From: Flavobacteriales bacterium
GTDB lineage: Bacteria; Bacteroidota; Bacteroidia; Flavobacteriales_E; Vicingaceae
Length of the DNA stretch: 64,000 nucleotides
Reading direction: 5' to 3'
Assembly: GCA_026196775.1 (NCBI GenBank)
Contig: JAPHUD010000002.1
Location: 1-64,000 of the forward strand
The notes below the pieces were generated by a model, which was given only the letters and a program-made list of their open reading frames with translations, ran no database searches and was not told where the DNA came from. This document shows, piece after piece, positions 17,328 through 27,179 of the stretch; positions within the stretch are counted from its first letter, which is position 1, and each line of letters begins with the position of its first letter. The position numbers and the translations under genes are program-made.

Positions 17328-19952
17328 ATGGAGAAAACAGTAATTAATGTAGACGAAACTACAAAAACAAACGATGAAATTTTAGTGAACGAAATCGAAA
17401 AAAATGAAGAAAACGGTATGAAGACCTATTCACATGAGGAAGCATTAGCTGAAGCAACAAAATATTTTAATGGTGATGAGTTAGCTGCTAATGTATGGCT
17501 TAATAAATATGCCTTAAAAGATTCTGAAGGTAATATATATGAGTCGAATCCTGATCAAATGCATAGAAGGTTAGCAAAAGAAATTGCTCGTATAGAAAAC
17601 AAGTATGCTAATCCTTATACTGAAGAGGAAATTTATGATGTTTTAAAGGGGTTTAAGTACATCGTTCCTCAAGGTGGTCCAATGACAGGTATTGGTAATG
17701 ATTTTCAAATAGGCTCATTATCTAATTGTTTTGTTATTGGTAACGAAGGAAATTCTGATTCGTATGGTGGCGTTATGAAAATTGATGAAGAACAAGTTCA
17801 ATTAATGAAAAGAAGAGGTGGCGTTGGACATGATTTATCTCACATTCGTCCAAAAGGAAGTCCTGTTAAAAACAGTGCATTAACATCTACAGGTGTTGTT
17901 CCTTTTATGGAAAGATATTCTAACTCAACCAGAGAAGTAGCTCAAGATGGAAGAAGAGGTGCTTTAATGCTTTCTATATCTATTAAACATCCAGATGCAC
18001 AACACTTTATTGATGCAAAAATGGATGGAACAAAAGTAACTGGAGCAAATGTTTCTGTTAGAATAGATGATGAATTTATGAGAGCTGTAAAAAGTAACTC
18101 AGAATACAAACAACAATATCCAATTCATTCAGACAATCCTTTATATACAAAAACAATAAATGCAAAAGAAGTATGGGATAAAATCATACATAATGCATGG
18201 AAATCTGCAGAACCAGGAATTTTATTTTGGGATACTGTAATCAACGAGTCTATTCCTGATAGCTATGCTGATTTAGGTTTTAGAACAGTTTCTACCAACC
18301 CATGTGGTGAAATTCCATTATGTCCTTATGATAGCTGTAGATTATTAGCCGTTAACTTATATAGTTATGTAGAAAACCCATTTACAGAACAAGCAGCTTT
18401 TAACTACGAAAAATTCAATAAACATACACAAATTGCACAACGCATAATGGATGATATTGTTGATTTGGAAATTGAGAAAGTTAATAGAATAATTGAGAAA
18501 ATTGAAGCGGATCCTGAAACTCCAGAAGTAAAAAGAACAGAATTAAACCTTTGGCAAAAAATTAAAACCAAATCTATTCAAGGAAGAAGAACAGGTGTTG
18601 GTATTACTGCCGAAGGAGATATGTTAGCTGCTTTAGGATTAAAATACGGAACAAAAGAAGCTACAGAGTTTTCTACTGAAGTACACAAAAAGTTTGCATT
18701 ATCAGCTTACCGTGCTTCTGTAGATATGGCTAAAGATAGAGGTGCATTCCCTATTTATGACAGCATTAGAGAAGAAAAAAATCCAATGATTAATCGTATT
18801 AAAGAAGCAGATGCTACTCTTTATAATGATATGGTTAAATTCGGAAGAAGAAATATTGCTTTATTAACTATAGCTCCAACAGGAACAACAAGTTTAATGA
18901 CACAAACATCTTCAGGAATCGAACCTGTATTTATGGTTTCTTACAAAAGAAGAAGAAAAGTAAACCCTAACGATAAAAAAGTTAAAGTTGACTTTGTTGA
19001 TGAAGTTGGTGATTCTTGGGAAGAATTTCACGTTTTTCACCACAAATTTGTTACTTGGTTAGAAGTAAACGGATACAATGCTGATGAAGTATCTAAAATG
19101 GAAGAAGAAGAATTGAACAAAATTATTGCTAAATCTCCTTACCATGGTGCAACAGCTAATGACGTAGATTGGGTAGAAAAAGTTCGTTTACAAGGAGCTG
19201 TTCAAAAATGGATAGATCACTCTATTAGTGTAACAGTAAATGTTCCTAATGATGTGCCAGAAGATATGGTAAGCCAAATTTACCAAACAGGTTGGGAAAG
19301 TGGTTGTAAGGGAATCACTGTTTACAGAGATGGCTCTAGAAGTGGTGTATTGATTTCTAATGATAAAAAATCTGAAAAAGAAGAAATCATCAATCAATTT
19401 TTGGAAACAAATGCTCCAAAACGACCAGAAAAATTAGAAGCGGAAATTATTCAATTTAACAACGAAAATGAAAAATGGATTGCTGTAATTGGATTGTTAG
19501 ATGGAAGACCTTATGAAATTTTTACAGGAGCATCAAGAGAATCATTCTCTATTTTATCCCAAGTGAAAAAAGGATGGGTAATTAAAAGCAAGTCTGAAGA
19601 TGGAAAAACTAGATACGACTTCCAATACGAAGATAGCCACGGATATAAAACTACCATTGAAGGATTATCAAGAACCTTTAATGAAGAATATTGGAACTAT
19701 GCTAAATTAATTTCTGGAGTATTACGCCACGGTATGCCATTAAGTTTTGTAGTAGATATGGTTGACAATTTACACTTAAGTGAAGAAACCTTAAATACAT
19801 GGAAAAAAGGTGTAGTAAGGTCACTTAAAAAATTCATTCCAGATGGAACAAAACCAGCAGAAAATACTTGTCCAAGTTGTAATGAACCTTCTTTAGTTTA
19901 TGAAGAAGGATGCTTAAATTGCAAAAGTTGTGGCCATTCTAAGTGTGGATAA
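17328..19952 (+). CDS. nrdJ: Adenosylcobalamin-dependent (class II) ribonucleotide reductase
   Basis: Reduces ribonucleotides to deoxyribonucleotides with coenzyme B12 as radical source. The protein is 874 aa. It has the catalytic core signature NPCGEIPLCPYDSCRL, the radical/active-site block TIAPTGTTSLMTQTSSGIEP, the GSLSNCFVIGN substrate-side cysteine and KRRGGVGHDLSHIRPKG. The C-terminus is Cys-rich (TCPSCNEPSLVYEEGCLNCK, then SCGHSKCG) as in NrdJ (TIGR02504-type), with a zinc ribbon and redox cysteines. The first 30 residues are an acidic extension. It stands alone, with a terminator downstream. No nrdAB or nrdDG is in the window, so supply of or synthesis of B12 is expected. Confidence 0.95.
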   Translation: MEKTVINVDETTKTNDEILVNEIEKNEENGMKTYSHEEALAEATKYFNGDELAANVWLNKYALKDSEGNIYESNPDQMHRRLAKEIARIENKYANPYTEEEIYDVLKGFKYIVPQGGPMTGIGNDFQIGSLSNCFVIGNEGNSDSYGGVMKIDEEQVQLMKRRGGVGHDLSHIRPKGSPVKNSALTSTGVVPFMERYSNSTREVAQDGRRGALMLSISIKHPDAQHFIDAKMDGTKVTGANVSVRIDDEFMRAVKSNSEYKQQYPIHSDNPLYTKTINAKEVWDKIIHNAWKSAEPGILFWDTVINESIPDSYADLGFRTVSTNPCGEIPLCPYDSCRLLAVNLYSYVENPFTEQAAFNYEKFNKHTQIAQRIMDDIVDLEIEKVNRIIEKIEADPETPEVKRTELNLWQKIKTKSIQGRRTGVGITAEGDMLAALGLKYGTKEATEFSTEVHKKFALSAYRASVDMAKDRGAFPIYDSIREEKNPMINRIKEADATLYNDMVKFGRRNIALLTIAPTGTTSLMTQTSSGIEPVFMVSYKRRRKVNPNDKKVKVDFVDEVGDSWEEFHVFHHKFVTWLEVNGYNADEVSKMEEEELNKIIAKSPYHGATANDVDWVEKVRLQGAVQKWIDHSISVTVNVPNDVPEDMVSQIYQTGWESGCKGITVYRDGSRSGVLISNDKKSEKEEIINQFLETNAPKRPEKLEAEIIQFNNENEKWIAVIGLLDGRPYEIFTGASRESFSILSQVKKGWVIKSKSEDGKTRYDFQYEDSHGYKTTIEGLSRTFNEEYWNYAKLISGVLRHGMPLSFVVDMVDNLHLSEETLNTWKKGVVRSLKKFIPDGTKPAENTCPSCNEPSLVYEEGCLNCKSCGHSKCG

Positions 19953-19975
19953 TTAAATTATTTTTTACATTTTAT

Positions 19976-20012
19976 AAAAATCCGGAGACAACTTAACTTC
20001 TTCGGATTTTTT
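19976..20012 (+). terminator. Terminator after nrdJ
   Basis: AAAATCCG (19977-19984) pairs with CGGATTTT (20003-20010), extended by GAG/CTTC wobble pairing, followed by a T-run. It lies 24 bases past the nrdJ stop. Confidence 0.65.
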
Positions 20013-20128
20013 ATTATAAACCTACCCAATTATTTAAAAACTAGTAATTAAACACATTACTTTATAACAGCTATTTTAATATGAAAAAATAATCTTATAT
20101 ATTTGTTCATTAAAAAAATCACCCGAAC

Positions 20129-20160
20129 TTGCAACCTTTATAAAAAAAAGAGCATCTTTG
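20129..20160 (+). promoter_or_regulatory. Promoter for the first CHU-type protein
   Basis: TTG at 20129-20131, a 21-base spacer, then CATCTTTG at 20153-20160 (one mismatch to TAnnTTTG). The leader to the ATG at 20202 would be about 35 bases. Confidence 0.45.
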
Positions 20161-20201
20161 TTTAAATTATAAAATTTGGTTAAATTCTAAAAACAATACA
20201 A

Positions 20202-22754
20202 ATGAAAAAAATTCTTTTACTATTAAGCTTATTTGCGGCATTTTTCATCACTAACAATGCCTATGCTTCACACATTCCAGGGGCAAATATTACATGGACT
20301 TGTAATCCAAACAATCCTTTGGAATATACCTTTACATTAACCTTATTTAGAACATGTCCGGGTACACACCCTTCAACAATGTCTTCATCATATTTTACTT
20401 TTACCAATACATGTGGATTAACTAACCCTATTGCTCCCACTTTTACACAAGTAGGACAAGCTGTTGATATTAACCAAATTTGTCCAGGACAATTAAGTAG
20501 TTGTTCAGGAGGTCCATCCACTAACCCTGGCACATGGATGTACACCTATCAAGCAACAGTAACCTTTCCAGCAAACTGTAACTCTTGGGGGTTAAGCTTT
20601 GACTTATGTTGTAGAGATGCCTCAACCAATACCAATGGTGGGTCAGGAAATAATGTTTATGTTCAATCTCAATTAAATACCGTTACTGCTCCTTGTAATA
20701 ATTCATCTGTAGTAACTGCACAACCTATTCCTTATTACTGTGCAGGACAAACTTCAACTTATTGTGTTACTTCAACCGATTTAGAAGGGGACAGTTTATA
20801 TTACGTGTTAGTAGCTCCTCAAGGAGGAAATGGTGCGGTTATAACACACCCTTCTCCTTATTCTATTAATAGTCCACTACAAAATTCAACTTGGGATCCA
20901 ACAACAGGTTGTTTAACCTTTACTCAGCCCACTACAGGTAACTTTGTTGTTAATATCCAAATTCAATCTTATGACGCTTTTGGTAATTTAACTGGTTATG
21001 TAAACCATGATTTCCAAGTTATTGTATTAAGCTGTTCTAATCAAGCTCCTACTCCTCCACCTGTTATTACTAATGTGTCAGGTTCTGCAAATATTAACAA
21101 CAATACTATTGATTTATGTATAGGAGACAATGTTTGTTTTGACGTAGTGTTTAATGATGCAGATCCTAATGATTCTTTGCATATCACCACTAATGGTACA
21201 AGCATACTACCTGGAGCAACATTTACTCAAACAGGTACAAACCCTAAAACAGGAACCTTTTGTTGGGTAGCTACAGGGGGATTTTCAGGATCTGTTGTAA
21301 ACTTTATTGCTAGAGATCAATTCTGTCCAATTGCAGGACAAACCTCTTTTTCAGTTACTTTCAATATTGGCACAGGAGTTTATGCAGGAGCAGATCAAAC
21401 TATATGTACTGGAAATACCCATCAATTACAAGTAGCTAATGCTACCAACCCAGTTTGGACTTCTATAGCAGGAGACCCTATAAATGTAGGGACAAACATA
21501 ACTTGTGATTCATGTGCTAATCCAGTTATTACTCCTAGCCAAACTACCACTTATGTAGTAACTAGTGATTCTGTACCTGGTCTTTGTAATTTAACAGATA
21601 CCGTAACGATTACCGTATTAAATGCAGTAGGACCTCAAATTCCTGACACTGCTATTTGTGCTGGAGGATCTGTTGTTATTGATGCAGGTGCTGGATATAC
21701 TAATTACAATTGGTCTCCAGCTTGTTGCGTTGGTCAGTTCGCAACCATTACAGTCCCTGGTACTTACATTCTTTCTGTTGATACTTTAGTTTGTACACTA
21801 ACAGATACTTTTGTGGTAAGTCAAGCTCCAGCTCCAACACCAACTATTACAGGTGATGATTTTTATTGCAACAATGACTTGACAACACTAGGGGTATCAG
21901 GAAATTACACTAATTATACTTGGAACCCTGGCGGACAAAACACTTCAAACATTACAACAGGAACAGGAACTTACACTGTAACCGTAACCGACACTAATGG
22001 TTGCACAGGTACTTCTCCTGCAGTAACAGTAACTAATTCAAATCCACAAGCAACTATATTAGGAACAGATACAGTTTGTCCTGGAGACTTTACTACAATA
22101 AGTGTAGCTCCTGCTTTTGTAGGTTACGAATGGTTTAATAACGACACCAGTGCTACAACTAGTGCAACTGTAGGTGGTGTAAGCGTAATAGTTACAGATA
22201 ATTTTGGTTGTAATGATACAGCCTACGCAGCAGTTTATGGATATCCTGTTCCTACAGCAGCATTCTCAATTAACCCTCCAGTTCAAGGTCAACCAGGTAT
22301 GCCAATTACATTTACTGATTTGTCTTCAGGAAACCCTATAAGCTGGTTATGGAATTTTGGCGATGGAAATGGAAGTACTATCCAAAACCCAACTCATATA
22401 TACAATACACAAGGGTTTATGAATGTTAGTCTCTTAATTACAACTGCTGAAGGTTGTCAGGATAATGTTTCTATTGAATATTTAATACTTTCTGATATTA
22501 TTATCCCTAATATATTTACTCCAAATGGAGATGGACATAATGATTTCTTGGTATTCAAAAATTTAGAATATTTTAATAATAACCTACAAATTTTCAATAG
22601 ATGGGGAACTAAAATATATGAAAAAGAAAATTACAAGAATGAATGGGATGGTGATGGTGTTAGTGATGGAACTTATTACTTCATTTTAGAAATTAAAAAA
22701 TATGATGATAGTATTGAGCTTCATAAAGGCACAATAACAATTCTTAGAAACTAA
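20202..22754 (+). CDS. Giant secreted protein with PKD domain and gliding-motility-type C-terminal domain (T9SS type B cargo)
   Basis: An 850-aa surface protein with a signal peptide (MKKILLLLSLFAAFFITNNA, cleaved before SHIPG). The N-terminal module of about 450 residues is Cys-rich (CCRDAS, CSNQAP) and shared with the next gene. Ig-like repeats with VWTSIAGDPINVGTN and CxxTDTVT strands follow, then a PKD domain (about 680-770, LWNFGDGNGSTIQNPTHIY). The last 85 residues are the CHU_C/gliding-motility-associated domain (IFTPNGDGHNDF, IFNRWGTKIYE, WDGDGVSDGTYYFIL), the type B sorting signal of the type IX secretion system. Likely an adhesin or cell-surface structural protein. T9SS genes are not in the window. 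Confidence 0.88.
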   Translation: MKKILLLLSLFAAFFITNNAYASHIPGANITWTCNPNNPLEYTFTLTLFRTCPGTHPSTMSSSYFTFTNTCGLTNPIAPTFTQVGQAVDINQICPGQLSSCSGGPSTNPGTWMYTYQATVTFPANCNSWGLSFDLCCRDASTNTNGGSGNNVYVQSQLNTVTAPCNNSSVVTAQPIPYYCAGQTSTYCVTSTDLEGDSLYYVLVAPQGGNGAVITHPSPYSINSPLQNSTWDPTTGCLTFTQPTTGNFVVNIQIQSYDAFGNLTGYVNHDFQVIVLSCSNQAPTPPPVITNVSGSANINNNTIDLCIGDNVCFDVVFNDADPNDSLHITTNGTSILPGATFTQTGTNPKTGTFCWVATGGFSGSVVNFIARDQFCPIAGQTSFSVTFNIGTGVYAGADQTICTGNTHQLQVANATNPVWTSIAGDPINVGTNITCDSCANPVITPSQTTTYVVTSDSVPGLCNLTDTVTITVLNAVGPQIPDTAICAGGSVVIDAGAGYTNYNWSPACCVGQFATITVPGTYILSVDTLVCTLTDTFVVSQAPAPTPTITGDDFYCNNDLTTLGVSGNYTNYTWNPGGQNTSNITTGTGTYTVTVTDTNGCTGTSPAVTVTNSNPQATILGTDTVCPGDFTTISVAPAFVGYEWFNNDTSATTSATVGGVSVIVTDNFGCNDTAYAAVYGYPVPTAAFSINPPVQGQPGMPITFTDLSSGNPISWLWNFGDGNGSTIQNPTHIYNTQGFMNVSLLITTAEGCQDNVSIEYLILSDIIIPNIFTPNGDGHNDFLVFKNLEYFNNNLQIFNRWGTKIYEKENYKNEWDGDGVSDGTYYFILEIKKYDDSIELHKGTITILRN

Positions 22755-22773
22755 ATAATTTCTTATACCATAG

Positions 22774-22805
22774 AAAAAAGCCCACTTTGATAGTGGGCTT
22801 TTTGT
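22774..22805 (+). terminator. Strong terminator after the first CHU-type gene
   Basis: Stem AAAAAGCCCACT / AGTGGGCTTTTT around TTGAT, followed by T-rich sequence, about 20 bases past the stop. It separates the two CHU-type genes into distinct transcripts. Confidence 0.85.
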
Positions 22806-22897
22806 TTATCATTAATTTATTATAACATTTTGTTAATTTTTATCTCTATAAAAGGCAACTTAATCTAATTTACTTCGTCTTCAAGATGAATAATTAG

Positions 22898-22905
22898 TAA
22901 TTTTG
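22898..22905 (+). promoter_or_regulatory. Candidate -7 box (TAATTTTG) for the second CHU-type gene
   Basis: TAATTTTG fits TAnnTTTG and lies 22 bases before the ATG at 22928. No TTG at the -33 spacing. It comes after the terminator, which supports a separate promoter. Confidence 0.35.
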
Positions 22906-22927
22906 ATATTCATATCTTAATAAAAGA

Positions 22928-25900
22928 ATGATAATAACATCAGAATTTCTCAATTTTAACAACATGAAATTTATGAAACCTAATATGAAAAACTTATTAT
23001 CAGTATTAATACTAACGTTATTTTTTGGTTTTAGTACTTATGCATCTCATATACCCGGTGGTAACTTAACATACACCTGTACAGGAACACCTAATCAATA
23101 TTTACTTACAATGGAATTGTTTGTTAAATGTCCTAGTACTCTCCCTACTACTCAAAGTAGCTCATATGTTACAATTACTAACAATTGTGGGTTGCCTAAT
23201 CCTGCTTCTGTAACTTTTAATCAAGTTGGTGTACGTGAAGATGTAACACAAACCTGTGCCTCTCAATTAAGTAATTGCCCTCCTAATCCCTCTGGAGGAG
23301 TCCAAGGGGTTTTAATGTACACTTATGAGGCTTTAATTACTTTTCCTGCTGCTTGTGATAGTTGGTCTATTTGTTTCAACCTATGTTGTAGAGACAATGC
23401 TACCAACGTGTCAGGAAATTCAAGTAATTCCATGAATTTTTGTACTACCATAAATTCTCAAACACAAGTTTGTGGCAGTTCTCCAACAGTAAATGCAGCA
23501 CCAATTCCTTATGTTTGTGCTGGACAACCTGTTAATTATTGTTTAGGAGCAACGGATCCTGATGGTGACAGTATCTATTATTCTATGATTACTCCTACTA
23601 GTAGTGGTACCCCTGTAACTTTCAATCCTCCTTACAATACAAATTCTCCTCTTCAAAACTTTACACTTGACCCACTTACAGGCTGTGTTACATTCAACCA
23701 ACCTACAACTGGTAATTTTGTTATCGCTTTTTTAATTGAATCATTTGATGCTAATGGAAACCTTACCGGTTCTGTTGTGCATGATTATCAATTTTATGTT
23801 ATTAACTGTTCAAATGTAACTCCAGCACCACCTGCTGGAGGAATTACCCTTTTACCTGGTAGTAATGCATATTCAACAGGCCCTAACTCTATAGCGATTT
23901 GCGAAGGTGCTTCTGCTTGTTTTGAAATGACATTTACAGATACAAACCCAAGTGATGTTCTAACAATTGATACTGCTAATTCTAGTATTCTAAATAATTT
24001 ACCCGGTGCAACTTATACACTAGTTGGTACTAATCCTTTAACAATTACCGTTTGCTGGACAGTACCTCCAGGTTCTCCAAATTTTATAAATGGAACCATG
24101 ACAGTTATTGATGGAGCATGTCCTATTGTAGGTTCTGCTTCTCAAGTAATTGTTATTGATGTAATTAATAGTACTGTTGCACTTAAAGACACCACAATAT
24201 GTGGAAGCCAATCTGCACAACTGAGTGCTAATGGAGGACAAACCTTTAATTGGACTTCCATAGCTGGTGATCCAATTATTGTGGGAACTAACTTTTCATG
24301 TAATCCTTGTTCAAACCCTATTGCAACTCCAAGTGTTACTACAACTTATGAAGTTACAAGTAACCTTTCTGGTGGCTGTAATAATAAAGATACAGTAACC
24401 GTTACCGTTGTTCCTGATTTTACTATGACGGTTTCTCAAAGTTCAACTACATCTTGTTTATTTGAACCAATTCAATTGAATGCAAATGTGCAACCTACCA
24501 ATCCAGGATATATTTATAATTGGTATCCAACAAACTATTTAAATAATCCTACTATTTCAAATCCAGAAGCTAATATTTCTGTTCCTGGAACTTATACTTA
24601 TTATGTTGATGTAACCAACCCTGGAGGATGTACTAAAAAAGATTCTATTACTATTACCGTGGCTTCAGTAGTTGCTCCTAATATAAATATTTTAACTCCC
24701 GACTCTACTATTGAGTGTGATAGTACTGTTTTAGTGGACTTAGATTTAGGAGGCGGAATACCTGCTACTTGTGGACCAAGTATAACTAATGCATGCTCTT
24801 CTCCAGCCACCCAAATTTCTGTAGGTACACAAACTGGTGCTAATTCTTCTACATCTTACCCTGCCCCTTATGGTAACTGGTACAGAAATGCCAAACATCA
24901 ATTTTTATTTACTGCTGCCGAGCTAAATGCAATGGGTTTTATGGGTGGAAAAATAAATGAAATTGCTTGGCAAGTAACCCAAATAAATGGTACAAACGTT
25001 TACAATAGCTTCCAAATTTCTATGAAATGTACACAATTAACTAATTTAACTACATGGGAAACTGGATTAACACAGGTTTTAAACCCTGTAAACCATATGG
25101 TAACTGTAGGGTGGAATACTCATCCACTAGATATTGCTTATGAATGGGATGGAACATCAAACATAGTAGTTGAAATTTGTTATAATAATTTAGCAACTAG
25201 TTTTACCAATAACTCTATAACTCCATGGACAACTACAGCATTTACATCAACTATATACTATAGAAGTGATGGAACCGCAGCATGTCCTTACACTGGTACT
25301 CCTACTACCTCAACTAATAGACCTATTACTAGATTCAATTGGTGTCCAACCACCCCAGATCCAAATGACTTTACGTATGAATGGACTCCTAATTTTGGTA
25401 TAAATGATACTACATTACAAAACCCTACTTTATCACCTACTTTACCTACAACTTATTATGTTACAGTAACTAATATTAATGGCGGCTGTATTGATACAGA
25501 TACTATTTCCATTAATGTACAGTGTTGTCAAATACCACAAATTACTACTACAGATAACACTTGTTATGGTGATACTGATGGTAAAATAGTGGTTACTCCA
25601 GTTTGGGTAGTTGGTAGTGAAGTACAAACTATTACTTATACTGATAGTGCTACTAATACTATATTACAAACCACTCCAAATATGACTGCTGGTAGTGATT
25701 CTCTAGAGAACTTACCTGCTGGAACTTATATTATAACCTCTACAGATACAAGTGGATGTACAACTGATACAACTATTTATATTTATGAACCAGATCAAAT
25801 GTTTGTTGATAATATTACTGCTGATGATACCATTTGTATTGATGGTACTAAACAAATTAGTGCAACATCTATTGGTGGTACAGGTGCACACACACTTACA

Positions 25901-27106
25901 TGGACAGACAATACTACTAACACAAACATACCAGGTAACGGACCTCATAATGTAAATCCAATTGTTTCTCCTAGTTGTTATGAAGTTTTTGCAACCGATA
26001 TTAATGGTTGTTTATCCGATACACAACAAGTATGTATCTCATTATTTCCTAACATAACTGGATCATCAACCCAATATACTGATACTGTATGTGAAGGCTT
26101 TAGTACTACTTTAGATGTAAGTGCTACAGGCGGTTCAGGAGTTGGATATAACTACGATTGGTATGAAGGTGGTATATTATTAGGTAGTGGAACTACTATG
26201 AATGTTACACCAGGGGCTTCTCCAACTGATTATTATGTGGTTATTACAGACAATTGTACTACACCACCTGATACAGTAGAATACCAAGTTTTTTGGTATG
26301 ATGTACCTGTATTAGATATTGCTAGAAACAAGCCTGATAGTTGTTACCCTATTACAGTAGAATTTAACAATACTTCTGTTCCAAACAACCTTGTTGGCAA
26401 TACAGTTTGGGACTTTAGTGATGGTTCAACATTATCTGGAAATACAATTACAAACACTTTTAATACTCCTGTTTGTAGAGATTTAACTGTTACTGTAACT
26501 ACTATTAATGGATGTGTTTTAGATACAACAATAGCAAATTATGTTTGTCCAAAAGATTATCCTAATGCTGATTTTTATGCGGATCCTGAAGAAACAACTT
26601 TCTTATTTCCGGAAATTAGTTTTACTAACCAATCTACAGGACAAGGTAATTTGAGTTACTTATGGGATTTTAATACAGGTGTAGCTCCAGATTCTTCAAC
26701 ATTTATTAATCCAATACATATGTTCCCTGCGGGAATGCCAGGTGAATATAATGTATGGCTAACTGTAACTAACGAACATGGTTGTGTAGATTCTACAATG
26801 AGAGTTGTTACTATTACTGATATATTCTTATTTTATGTGCCTAATTCATTTACACCTGACTCTGATAACTTAAACGAAGCATTTAGAGCTTACGGGGAAG
26901 GTATTGACTTATCTCAATTCAAAATGTACATTTTTGATAGATGGGGAGAAAAAATATTTGAAACGGACAACATAGAAGAAGGATGGGATGGGACTTATAT
27001 GGGTGCTCCTGCCCCTGTAGGAACTTATGTATGGAGAATAGAAACTAAAGAACTATTTGTAAACAGACGTCATGAAATGATGGGACATGTTAACTTATTA
27101 AGATAG
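22928..27106 (+). CDS. Giant secreted multi-domain protein with nested beta domain and gliding-motility-type C-terminal domain (T9SS type B cargo)
   Basis: A 1392-aa paralogue of the preceding protein. The start is uncertain: ATGs at 22928, 22964, 22973 and 22985 are all in frame. The later ones give a cleaner signal peptide (MKNLLSVLILTLFFGFSTYA, before SHIPGG). The first 450 or so residues repeat the upstream protein's N-terminal module (SSYVTITNNCGLPNP, CCRDNAT, WTSIAGDPIIVGTN). Around residues 610-815 a separate domain (NWYRNAKHQFLFTAAELNAM, GGKINEIAWQV) interrupts an Ig-like repeat. SprB-type repeats (CYGDTDGKIVVTP) and a PKD-like region (VWDFSDGSTLSGN) follow. It ends in a CHU_C domain (YVPNSFTPDSDNLNEAF, IFDRWGEKIFE, WDGTYMGAPAPVGTYVW). 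Likely a cell-surface adhesin exported by T9SS. Confidence 0.88.
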   Translation: MIITSEFLNFNNMKFMKPNMKNLLSVLILTLFFGFSTYASHIPGGNLTYTCTGTPNQYLLTMELFVKCPSTLPTTQSSSYVTITNNCGLPNPASVTFNQVGVREDVTQTCASQLSNCPPNPSGGVQGVLMYTYEALITFPAACDSWSICFNLCCRDNATNVSGNSSNSMNFCTTINSQTQVCGSSPTVNAAPIPYVCAGQPVNYCLGATDPDGDSIYYSMITPTSSGTPVTFNPPYNTNSPLQNFTLDPLTGCVTFNQPTTGNFVIAFLIESFDANGNLTGSVVHDYQFYVINCSNVTPAPPAGGITLLPGSNAYSTGPNSIAICEGASACFEMTFTDTNPSDVLTIDTANSSILNNLPGATYTLVGTNPLTITVCWTVPPGSPNFINGTMTVIDGACPIVGSASQVIVIDVINSTVALKDTTICGSQSAQLSANGGQTFNWTSIAGDPIIVGTNFSCNPCSNPIATPSVTTTYEVTSNLSGGCNNKDTVTVTVVPDFTMTVSQSSTTSCLFEPIQLNANVQPTNPGYIYNWYPTNYLNNPTISNPEANISVPGTYTYYVDVTNPGGCTKKDSITITVASVVAPNINILTPDSTIECDSTVLVDLDLGGGIPATCGPSITNACSSPATQISVGTQTGANSSTSYPAPYGNWYRNAKHQFLFTAAELNAMGFMGGKINEIAWQVTQINGTNVYNSFQISMKCTQLTNLTTWETGLTQVLNPVNHMVTVGWNTHPLDIAYEWDGTSNIVVEICYNNLATSFTNNSITPWTTTAFTSTIYYRSDGTAACPYTGTPTTSTNRPITRFNWCPTTPDPNDFTYEWTPNFGINDTTLQNPTLSPTLPTTYYVTVTNINGGCIDTDTISINVQCCQIPQITTTDNTCYGDTDGKIVVTPVWVVGSEVQTITYTDSATNTILQTTPNMTAGSDSLENLPAGTYIITSTDTSGCTTDTTIYIYEPDQMFVDNITADDTICIDGTKQISATSIGGTGAHTLTWTDNTTNTNIPGNGPHNVNPIVSPSCYEVFATDINGCLSDTQQVCISLFPNITGSSTQYTDTVCEGFSTTLDVSATGGSGVGYNYDWYEGGILLGSGTTMNVTPGASPTDYYVVITDNCTTPPDTVEYQVFWYDVPVLDIARNKPDSCYPITVEFNNTSVPNNLVGNTVWDFSDGSTLSGNTITNTFNTPVCRDLTVTVTTINGCVLDTTIANYVCPKDYPNADFYADPEETTFLFPEISFTNQSTGQGNLSYLWDFNTGVAPDSSTFINPIHMFPAGMPGEYNVWLTVTNEHGCVDSTMRVVTITDIFLFYVPNSFTPDSDNLNEAFRAYGEGIDLSQFKMYIFDRWGEKIFETDNIEEGWDGTYMGAPAPVGTYVWRIETKELFVNRRHEMMGHVNLLR

Positions 27107-27120
27107 TACAATTCTTAAGT

Positions 27121-27163
27121 AAAAAAAAAGCGGTTGAGAATTTTTCTCAACCGCTTTTTTTTT
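27121..27163. terminator. Bidirectional terminator between the second CHU-type gene and korB
   Basis: A long perfect stem (AGCGGTTGAGAA / TTCTCAACCGCT) with A9 on the left and T9 on the right serves both converging genes. Confidence 0.9.
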
Positions 27164-27179
27164 ATACCTAAAGAGAGTT

